Shown here: one piece after another, positions 12,601 to 24,600 of the stretch | How the letters are laid out: every line of letters starts with the position of its first letter | Numbering within the stretch: the stretch's first letter is position 1 | Source: Oasisia sp. SBJ-2009 | Taxonomy: Eukaryota; Annelida; Polychaeta; Sabellida; Siboglinidae | Length of the DNA: 64,000 nt | NCBI GenBank assembly: GCA_964017155.1 | Contig: OZ024862.1 | Span: 43,475,219-43,539,218, forward strand | Direction: 5' to 3' | Notes under the pieces: generated by a model | What the model was told of the DNA's origin: nothing | Databases searched by the model: none | Seen by the model: the letters and a program-made list of their open reading frames with translations, nothing else | Translations under genes and position numbers: made by a program

Positions 12601-15600
12601 CAATGCTTTTTAGTAAAATGCCTCGTTCCACAATGTTTAGCCTTAACTTAATGCAACATATACTGTGAAGTACCAGTGATTGTATCACTTAATCCCAGTC
12701 AACATTCAAAGCACAAGCACAGTAACACCACCAGACAGTTGACACCATCAGACAGTTGACACCATCAGACAGCTGACACCACCAGACAGCTGACACCATC
12801 AGACAGCTGACACCATCAGACAGCTGACACCATCAGACAGCTGACACCATCAGACAGCTGACACCATCAGACAGCTGACACCATCAGACTGTTGACACCA
12901 TCAGACAGCTGACACCATCAGACGGTTGACACTATCAGACGGTTGACACCATCAGACGGTTGACACCATCAGACAGCTGACACCATCAGACAGTTGACAC
13001 CATCAGACAGTTGACACCATCAGACAGTTGACACCATCAGACAGCTGACACCATCAGACAGTTGACACCATCAGACAGCTGACACCATCAGACAGCTGAC
13101 ACCATCAGACAGCTGACACTAATGCAACCAACATACACTTCAGCTGACACCATCAGACAGCTGACACCATCAGACAGCTGACACTAATGCAACCAACAGA
13201 CACTTCAGCTGACACCATCAGACAGCTGACACTAATGCAACCAACATACACTTCAGCTGACACCATCAGACAGCTGACACCATCAGACAGCTGACACCAT
13301 CAGACAGCTGACACCATCAGACAGCTGACACCAGTGCAACCAACTGACACTTCAACACTGAACCTTCCGGTTCTTGAGCCACAGCAAGAGACAGACACGT
13401 TTCAAATACACAATCAACTATTTGACAAGGCACAAGTTGTGTGTGCCCTCCTCCAATCAGTGCGTCTCAGTGCACCTCAACTGACTCGGAGCACAGAAAA
13501 AACGTCAAAGGAATGTTTGGTTGATTTTGCCGTTTGTGAGCACTGACCTGCTGTAGCACTGTCCGTGTCCCAGACTGTGCGAGACGAGTTCCACAGGTCG
13601 TCCCTGCCCATCCAGTTGCCTCCTGTCCTCTCCCACAGTCTGGCCTCGCCCTCACCCTCAGGGGGGGCCTGGGTGTGCCACCCCTCACTTGTCCTCGGAG
13701 GTGCATCAAACGATGTCCCCAGGGTGCTGGTCTGCCAGTCGCTCTGTCAACACAATACGTTTGTATGTCTTTTCAAGCTTCATCTTGACTGTTCCTTATG
13801 TGTTAATATAAAAGTTCTAACACTGAAATAAATATCTTTCTTTACATACGATATACCACGCAATATGTGAACATGTGATTCATTACACCAGTTCAAGACT
13901 CCTTAAAACTTATTTATTCAAGAGCTTTTTACTCATGAACATTGACGGACATTTTAGGATTTTAGGATTTACTTATTATTCTGAGCTGCTTTTAGTAATT
14001 TTACATTCATAATTATTAACTTTTAGTTTCTTTCTATGATTTGTTGCAACAGCGCCTTCGATCAAGGTAACTTGGATTTATGGCACTACATAAATGCTTT
14101 TATTATTATTACATTTATTCAGATCTGGGTAAACGACGGGGTTGTATCCAGTCGATTATACATCACCGATTAAAATTCCTATTCCAACTAACTTTTTATT
14201 CCAGTGCTGATTCCATGTATAATGTAGCAATTCCAACTCCACTAAAACTTTTGATTCCAATTCTGATTCTGATTCCACCCACACTTTGGCGATACAAATT
14301 CTGATTGAAACAAAATGGCTTGATTCCGATTCCACCCACATTTTAGTCATTCTAATTCCAATTAACTTTGAGATTAAAAATGTTGTACATACTTTCGTTT
14401 AAAAGTCAATGGTATTATAACTCAAATACAATGGCTCAATCTGCTGTTGCCTACAGTAAATCGCAAGAACCCGTAAAGATGATTAAAAATGTCTTTAATG
14501 TGGTTGAATATTCTTTTTATTTTGGCAAGTACAATTGGGTGTTTTATTTCATTTCATATACGCAGTATGTAGTACTGAAGATTTCCTGATTTTTTTGCCA
14601 CAAATAACTATATTTCTATGTTTTTTTAAAAGTATTCCAGTACACAATTTACAATAAGCCTGACTGTTACTGACCTGGCTGTAGCTGACCTGTCCCGAGC
14701 CTGGTCCAGCTGGACACAGGTCACCCAGGTTGAAGGTGCTCTGTTCCATGCTCCAGGCCGAGTCACCCGCCAGTGACGCGTCACTCGACGTCGGCTTGAG
14801 AAACATCGACGCAAGATGCTGGTCCGTGCCAGATGACGTGTCATTTGTGTCTCTTTGATCCTCCTCCTGAGGGCAATATGAACACACCATGTATGTCAGG
14901 ACACGCCATGTATGTCAGGACCCGCCATGTATGTCAAGACACGCCACGTATGTCAGGACACGCCATGTATGTCAGGACACGCCTTGTATGTTAAGACACA
15001 CCTTGTATGTCAAGACACACCTTGTATGTCAAGACACACCTTGTATGTCAAGACACACCATGTATGTCAAGACACACCTTGTATGTCAAGACACACCTTG
15101 TATGTCAAGACACACCATGTATGTCAAGACACGCCATGTATGTCAGGACACGCGACGTATGTCAGGACACGCCACGTATGTCAGGACACGCCATGTATGT
15201 CAGGACACGCCTTGTATGTTAAGACACGCCTTGTATGTCAAGACACACCTTGTATGTCAAGACACACCTTGTATGTCAAGACACACCATGTATGTCAAGA
15301 CACACCATGTATGTCAAGACACACCTTGTATGTCAAGACACGCCATGTATGTCAAGACACACCTTGTATGTCAAGACACACCTTGTATGTCAAGACACAC
15401 CTTGTATGTCAAGACACACCTTGTATGTCAAGACACACCTTGTATGTCAAGACACACCTTGTATGTCAGGACACACCATATATGTCAGGACACACCATAT
15501 ATGTCAGGACACACCATATATGTCAGGACACACCATGTATGTCAGGACACACCATGTATGTCAAGACACACCTTGTATGTCAAGACACACCTTGTATGTC

Positions 15601-18600
15601 AAGACACACCTTGTATGTCAAGACACACCTTGTATGTCAGGACACACCATATATGTCAGGACACACCATATATGTCAGGACACACCATGTATGTCAAGAC
15701 ACACCATGTATGTCAAGACACACCATATATGTCAAGACACACCTTGTATGTCAGGACACACCGTATATGTCAGGACACACCATGTATGTCAAGACACACT
15801 ATGTATGTCAGGACATACCAGGTATGTCAAGACACACCAGGTATGTCAAGACACACCACGTATGTCAAGACACCATGTATGTCAAGACACACCATGTATG
15901 TCAGGACACGCCACGTATGTCAGGACACACCACGTATGTCAGGACATGTGAGTACAAACCATGTATATCAGAACATGTCACGAATATCAGGTCATGACAC
16001 ACTATATGTCACGACACAACAAATATCAGGACAAAACATGTACGTCAGGACATAACATGAATGTCAGGAAACATAACATATGTCAGGACACATCATGTGT
16101 GTCAGGACAAACCATGTGTGTCAGGGCAAACCATGTATGTCAGGACACACCATGTATGTCAGGACATGCCATGTATGTCAGGACACATCACATGTCAGGA
16201 CACACCACATATCTCAGGACGCACCATGCATGTGGGTTCATTTGTAAACTAGTCTACAGAGTCTGATTTTGCCACTGACATTTTAAAAATGAACCGGTAT
16301 TTGCAATATAGCCGTGTACTCTTTAAAAAACATCATTTGCAATACAAATAAAACATCAATTTTTTTGCCAAACTCACAAGCAACAATAAAATTTTAAATT
16401 CGCTGCAAAACACATAGAACAGGTCGAGTGGAAGAGTGGCGTCACCTGGAGTAGAGTGTCGTCGTCAAGCGAGGTTCCCGACAGGGTTCGGTTGCGTATA
16501 TCCGTCGTGTTGGAGAAAGTGACGTGTCGAGACGTCTCTCCTAGTACATCGCCTCCCATTGGCTGCAGTCTGTGACGGCCCTACACAACACAACACACAC
16601 ATTGGCTGCAGTCTGTGACGGCCCTACACAACACACACATTGGCTGCAGTCTGTGACGGCCCTACACAACACAACACACACATTGGCTGCAGTCTGTGAC
16701 GGCCCTACACAACACAACACACACATTGGCTGCAGTCTGTGACGGCCCTACACAACACAACACACACATTGGCTGCAGTCTGTGACGGCCCTACACAACA
16801 CACACACACACACATTGGCTGCAGTCTGTGACGGCCCTACACAACACAACACACACATTGGCTGCAGTCTGTGACGGCCCTACACAACACAACACACACA
16901 TTGGCTGCAGTCTGTGACGGCCCTACACAACACAACACACACATTGGCTGCCGTCTGTGACGGCCCTACACAACACAACACACACATTGGCTGCAGTCTG
17001 TGACGGCCCTACACAGCACAGCACAGCACAGCACAGCACAGCACAGCACAGCACAGCACAGCACAGCACAGCACAGCACAGCACAGCACAACCATTGGCT
17101 GCAATCTGTGATGGCCCTACACAACACAACACACACACGCAGCCTTTATAACACATTACATTAACCCTGCAGGTGACCAGGGCCGAAAATCGGCCCAAAT
17201 GCACCTGCCTCTGTTGTAACAATTTTCATTTCCATCACACTAAACTGACACGCGAGAATTTGGTATCATTGGATAGCTGACAGATTTTTCTAGATTGTGT
17301 ATATTTTTCCTTGCGTAGATTCAGTGGCAGATTTTTCGCAGTAGAGTTTAAAAAGCACGTGATACAGTTGCTGCCCATATTTGGGAGATTTTACTATGTC
17401 CTGATGAATGAATTTACGCATCCATTCATAAAGTCGACACCCCCACACATTCGGTATGAAAAGAAAGCTCTATGTGTGGCCAATCTGCCAAAAATAAACC
17501 ACGTGGGTTTGGTCCATTCAGCCAATCAGAACCGTGCTTTCAAAAGTGGCGCCATCGACCCCCACGGAACCAAAGTTGAAGACAAAATGGCGGCCGGTAA
17601 ACAACAGTGTATCCGCTTCGCGACTTTCCTTTGGATTATCTCAAGTTTCTGCATTGATATTTTGACAAAATGCTTGACAGTATTCATAAACAAGGTTATT
17701 ATATTAGTTCATGTAGTTAGATTGACTTTGGAGGCGTTTTTGGGGTGAAAATTCACCAAGTTAGCAGCGCCTCATTTCTCCGGCCGGGCGCCTGGGTTGC
17801 AACGGTAACGAGCGCGGCAGCAATCGGCCGCCTTGAATCAACGTATTTTTATGTCGAAAAAAATCATAAATATTATAGTTCTCAACGGATTTGTTTCATT
17901 TTTGTTTTATTTCGCAGCTAATATATGAATCTACATTAGTCTAAATGGTGAAGTATATTCATCCACACGATCATTTTCTGGCAGCAGGATGAAATGGGTG
18001 TTTATTTTTTTGTTTAGTTCAATTTCAAATACAAATATCCGCATGATTTTCATTTGTTCTAAAGATATTATAATTTTATTATAATAGAGCAACCTTTTAG
18101 CGTTAAAATGATGCATCATTCATATTTTTATGACCAATATTAGCGAAGTTATGATTTTTCTTGGAACAGTATGCCACAGAGGATTTTTCTTGGTCACCTG
18201 CAGGGTTAAGTATTAGTAATGCTTCCTGGTTGTTGCTGACAACAGAAATATCAAGATACACCTGGCAGGTGGTTTATTTCATGACAAATTGATGGAAACT
18301 TCTATAATGGGATTTTGGCTAGGTAGTCCATAGAATCTGTATTTGTAATAATGACTGACTAATGACCAATGTCCTGTTATGCAATTGCATGTATTTTACT
18401 TGTTACAGCGGTGGAAGTCGGGCATGGATTCGTGTCTAAATTCAGAACAATCAAAACTACCTTTGGCATCTGGTAGTCTAAGAGCATGATGCATTTACAT
18501 TTGTACATTCTTGTAGGTGTCCGTTCACCTGTATATTCATACAGTACCTATACACTCATGCAGGTGTACACCTGTACATTTATCCATCTTAATAAATACA

Positions 18601-21600
18601 CACACAGAAGTCACTCGTGTGAATATGTGTGAACATGTCTACAATTGGTTTCAATCAGGTGACAACTGGGCCGGAACTCATCGTATAAATTCCCCGCCCT
18701 GGTTACTCACCTCCAGATGGTCATCAGTGTCCAGCAAGGTGTGGTCATCACTCAGACCAACCAGCAGGTAGCCAAGTCCACGAGCCATGTCCGACGTATC
18801 TCCCTGGTTGCCAGGTGGCAGCATGGGTGGCGGTGAGAGTGACGAAAGTAGCAGGTCGCTGTTAGAACACACAATATGCACTTTATTTTTATCTATAAAA
18901 ATATGAGAAATATTGGCTTAAATTGACCTGTTGGGATTTCTACTACAAGAATCCGAAAGAGGGCGTCGGGGGCTTTCCTGTAGTACCAAATATGTCCACT
19001 ATGCATTGAGGGAAACCCAAAAAAATGCAACACGGACAAGTGCTATTTATCGGTTCTGTTTTACCAAATTCATGTGTGAAATGTTATGTAGTGTGTCTAA
19101 AAAGGCTATAAAATGTACTAAATAATAATATGAGAAAAAAGCATTGCCAATTGACAAAAAAGATATCAAAGTGACAAAAAGTTAAAATCATCACTGCATG
19201 TTTATGCGGTGTTTTCTCGAAATCAAGTTCGCTGACACACGACTCATTTCGTTAGAACATGTCACATATGTTGAATATGAAACCACACAGCCTAGTAGAA
19301 AATAACAAAGTCTGTCCTAAGCCACATTAATTGCAATCCTATCCAATGTACAACCGACGGTCACAGCAATAAAACGTTCTACAGTAACTGCAAACTTCTA
19401 CCAGACACTACATTAACCACAGAGGTGGGTAGATTTTGTCACGGGTCACTGATGCATGACCACAAGCTGCCAGTGAACCCACCTGCCATGTCCACTGCTC
19501 CCATCGCCTCCTCCCCCACCATCCCCCGGGACTGGGGAAGACGTCACGCCTCCCTCCCCGGCCTGCCGCACGCTCGAGTCGTTCTCTTCCGTGTTCGTCC
19601 CCTCGAGATCTGATGGCACAGACATTAGTGTCAACACAATCTGTGGCTACAGCACACATACATCATCAAACACAATATGTGGCTACACCACACACACAAC
19701 ATCATCAAATACAATGTGTGGCTACAGCACACACACACCATGCAAATAGTGTCCTCTGTAATGTTTGTGCTTTGAAAAAGCTCCTTTAATTTAACAAAAG
19801 ATTTTCCTTAATGATGAATTTTTCCGTAAGAGGTCATTATCTTTGTGAAATGATCTCCCGAGACTGAGATGAGAAATTCATATTTTGTAATCATAATTCT
19901 TGATAATTTATGAGTACCAAGTAATCACAATTTTTCTTAAATTACATTGATCAAGAAGTAATTATACACAATTATATTGTTGTTATAATTAACAACAGTA
20001 TATTCACCTTCTGTGAATATAACTGAGAAAACTTATTTAAAATAAACAACGAAACAAATCAGTTTCTTTTTCGTAAACTGAAAGTATGGCTACACATAGG
20101 TGCTTACTGTCGAATAAACTGGACGGGCTGTGATCACCCTCTTCCTCCCCATCACCCCCCTCGTGGGGTACACAGGGCTTCTGCTTGAAGTACATAGAGT
20201 CCAGTCGGTGCGGGGGACTGGGGGCTTGAGCTGGCACAACAAACATTGGTAATTTAATTGACATGGACACCATGGAGACACTGTCGTAACATTGATTATG
20301 GGTGTCTAGTTGTAATTTATCTTATTCCAATGTGTCATAGTATGATAATAGATGACAATGACTGCAGACCAGTTACTGTTACTGGTCTGCAGTCATTGTC
20401 ATCAGCCCTGCAATGGAATACTAATGTGAATATTGCTGCCATTATAACATTATCAAAAATTAATTAATTGAGACCCTTGGTTAACTTTGCAAAACCCTGT
20501 ATCTTGAAGAAAAAAAACACATGCGTTCAAACAATTGACAACCAATATCTTGTCAGGGTTCATACAATACAGGAACTATAAAATTTCATGCCATTTCCAT
20601 GCTTTCACATGATAAAATATCCTGGTAGATGTGACAAAATAAAAACTGAAAATAGGCAATGTACATTAACATTACAACCATCAAAGCAAATAACCAACAT
20701 TCTAGTTGACACACTGTCAATGAAAGCAACTGAACTCTTTATAACATCTCTGTAAAGATGTCCCACACAGCCATATTCAACCTACCCTCATCGACATCAT
20801 CCAGATTCTGACCTTCGCCCTGCGCATGCTGACCACGATCACCTCCGTCTGACCCCTGACCTGCAGCTGCCGACCTCTGACCCCGGCTGCTGTCGCTTGG
20901 GTCGAATGTCGACTGTGGCAGGTAGTCAGGGGGCCCTGCCCAGTCGCCTCTGTCGTCCTCGGGGAACAGTTGGTTGTCGTCATCGTTGGTTGTAATCGTC
21001 ACATCGAAGTCACTGAACTCCTCGTCAAATCTCATCAGTTCCTCATCACTGAGACACACCTCATGGGCCGTGAGGTCCCCGTCCTCCTCACCTTCAAATA
21101 ACAACCTCATGTCATTGCACTGACACCGCACTGTACTCAAATGCTGTGGTGTGACTGCATTTCTTATTAATCAACCAAGTGTGCTTGGGTTGGATGCTTA
21201 AATGATGATGATGATACTGTCATGGCATTCAACCTCAGTCACAGCACGGGCAGAATTTATCCTAACATTACTATCTTGTAGTTTCATATAGCGAGAGAAT
21301 AGACAGAACAACATGAGATGGCTAGACAGTGCCAGGAGATCTCAGGACAGCTGGTATGTACAGGTGAAAGAAGAGACTAATTGGGTACTGGTTAATGTAA
21401 ATAACTAATTGTCAGAGTGGAACAGATTAAGGGATACGGCTAACCACACTCAAAGACAAACCTGGATGATGCCAGTGTTCCAGACTATCCAGCCTCAGCA
21501 GTTTGCAAGAAACAACTCAACATTGCTGGTTCCCAAAGGTAGAAATGCTACTCACCTTCTGACTGCCCAAGTGCTTGGAACAGTGCGCCGTTTATCCCGC

Positions 21601-24600
21601 CTGATATGACACTCTGCTCCGCATATATCCCCCTGTCAACGCTCACTGGGGGCGCCACTGGTGTGCGCATGAACCGGTCATCCCACTGGGACAATTCTCG
21701 TCTCTGTCGTGCCGCGACCTGGTCAGCTTCACACAGGATGTCCATGCCTTCGTCTGGGGTCAAACTCTGAACAAACTGCATTGTCGGAGACTGTGTCTTG
21801 TGACGCACAGATGACACGCGTGGTGACCGCAACATTTCACCTGACATCTCGGAGACTCGAGACTGTGCTGGGCTGCCCTCATAATACAGAACACTGGAGC
21901 ACAACTCTGCAACAAGAGACATAAATTACTCACTGCTAGTCTGCTACACAGAGCATAACACACACAACTTCACACTGAATCATTTGAAAGGCCCATTTAA
22001 ATTTGTGTTTAAATAAACAAAATTAAACATAAAGTGTATAGTGTCTGAACTGATGTAAGACCACAGTAAGGTGTTCATCCGCCATTACCCGACCAAAGAG
22101 TACGCTTTAAAAGCAGCATTATGCAGGATGTCTGAATTTCTGTGAGCACATATGTAGTGTGGAGTGAGAAGAAATGATGTTTTTGTGCAGCGTGGCATCA
22201 GAGCTGTCAAATTATGACAGCTGTCAGTCGGTGCATTTCTGCGTATTAATACAGTTGTCATTTTGCTTGGTGATGTAACCAGGGGCAATCTGTGGGTGGT
22301 TCAAGCAGAAATGGAGGGGTGTAAGGTTTGAAAGAAGTTTGTGGGAGCCTGAGGTATTAAAAGTTCATGATTTTTTCACTGAATCTCTGTCTGTGGAGGG
22401 TAAATGTGCTGTGAAATTGTCAATAACATATCTCATCAAGATTAGTAGGAAATGAAGGAAACGTTATAATGGTCGCCTATGGAAAATGCAAATGTGGTCT
22501 GACTCCAAATACCTACAAATACAACTGCCTACATTCACACACCACCAGGCCGTTATGCAGAATCACATTTACAGTCATCAGAAAAATCCCTATCTACTCT
22601 CATTTGGCCTCACCTGCCATGTTGTCAAGGGATAATATCCCCAGGGAGGACCGGCTGTTGGATGCTTCTACCCCATTCTCCCCGTCCAGCGGGTCACAGT
22701 CGACTCGTCGTATTGTAGAGGCACTGCTCAAGAAGAAATAACGTAGCCATCTGATTCAGCCAAAAATGTTACAGGTTATTTAAATCTCCATGCAGATCGG
22801 ATCACGACTAAAATGTTCACTAAAAATATATGTATTTCACAAAGATCTTGGGAGTGAATGTGACCTTCCTTCCTCCAAAACCCACTGGGCAGTTCTCTTG
22901 TATCAGTTTTGTGTCAAGTGATGTCAACATTTATGGCTGTGGCACTTTATAAACTAGATACTATTATTAGCAAAATTGGTCATCCTGTCAATGAAGACAC
23001 TTGTCCAGCTAATGCATGCACTGCAATTGCTGACATAAATTTGCAGTTTTTCATATTACACATTTAGGTAGAATGTCCCCAACTGAGCAACAGCCAGTTG
23101 ACAGTAGCAGCAAATACAAATAATATTATGATCAACTGATTTACATCTGGTTAATGTATGGTACGAAACTGAAAATGAGCAAGGATCCAAAGCAATGACG
23201 AATTTCAAGAGGAGTAATTAATTTTATTTGGATCAATTGACTGTAGATTATTCACTGAAAGTGCATGCCCATCTAGTAGTCTCATGAACATGTTTAAACA
23301 CCCTCACACACATGCAGTACGTCAACTGGTAGAGAACAAGTTTACCAATTCTCCCATAGACCCTGTATCAGCCTCACCTAGAGTTGCAGTCACTGGACGA
23401 GGACTGTTGATGGTAAGATGGCGGTCGAGGACAGGTGTCATCCACCACAGGTATGTTGGGCAGGGAGGTCAGCGTTGACGACTGGTCAAGGAAAGATCCC
23501 ACATCTCCGTGCCATGGCGGCCTACAAGCATAGCTTTATGTAGAGACCCAGAAATATGCATAAAGCCCTGCCTACAAGAACATATATCACGCTGCCAGCT
23601 GCCTAGCAAAATCAGTCATTTAAAATATGCTTACTTTTCGGTAAGTTAATGTGAACATTTCTTCATATATATACATATATAATATATATACATATATATA
23701 TAATTTCATTTAAAACTAAAAAAAATATTTTAAATGATTATGTTAAGCTAAAATTTTACAATGAAAAAAGATTGTGCGTTCAGCACTATTGGTCCACTAT
23801 TCAAGAACAGTTACACCCACACTACCCCCACGTGTGTGGCTGGCAACACCAACCAGTTTCCGAAAAAACAAAAAGCCAGCCAAAGTGGTGAAACAGCCAA
23901 TTTAGCATTCCAAGGTCTCTAAGGGACTCTACTGCTACGTTCTGTACTTCACCCTTGATAAGGCTGCTATAGCACGGTGATGAAAACCATTACTAAAGCA
24001 ATTTGTTTTCATACTGATGCTTCTAAAATGCTTGCCTGATGGTAATAATTCAAAAAGTTGATTAGTTGGGTGAGTTTGGTTAGAGATAATATTGCCAGCT
24101 CTGTTTTTGATCTGTGGTTGTATATGGCTGTCAGAGGGGTGAACAACATACAATGTTACAATCAGATATGCGTATTTATGCATACATGAATATGCTTATT
24201 GTATGGGCATGTACATATGTTTTGTGTATGAATCATGCATGTATAGATAACATATTTTGTGTCTAAAATTGTATATTTTGTAAAGTTTTAAATTACTTTC
24301 TACTAGTTTGTGATACAACACATAACATACAGCTCTTAAACTGCTATTTTATGTCCAACTTTAAGTAACAAACCTACTTGAAGTTGAAGGCAATATTTAT
24401 TAAATTAGTTCAGTGCATCGACAACATATTAATAATATGTTGTCAATGCACTGAACTAATTATTATTAAGTACCCAGTATGTGTATTTAAAACCCACCCA
24501 TGAGCCAAATGTCTGGAGACAGTCGAAGCAACCATAGGCACGGGGGTGTTGAAGATGGTGTGATCATCAATAGAGTTATTTCCAGCTTCTGCCCGAACTG

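Noticed and set aside
14889..16055. 388-codon open frame (MSRHTLYVKTH repeats)
   Set aside because: All three plus frames are open because the 19-bp unit has no stops. It is intronic and antisense to CEP192, and not a gene by itself.
7722..16240. CRISPR-like regularly spaced repeats
   Set aside because: The units are contiguous with no unique spacers, in a eukaryotic gene intron; they are minisatellites.
17311..17748. 145-codon open frame as a piggyBac transposase
   Set aside because: Too short, with no DDD-type catalytic context or C-terminal Cys-rich domain; the element looks nonautonomous.
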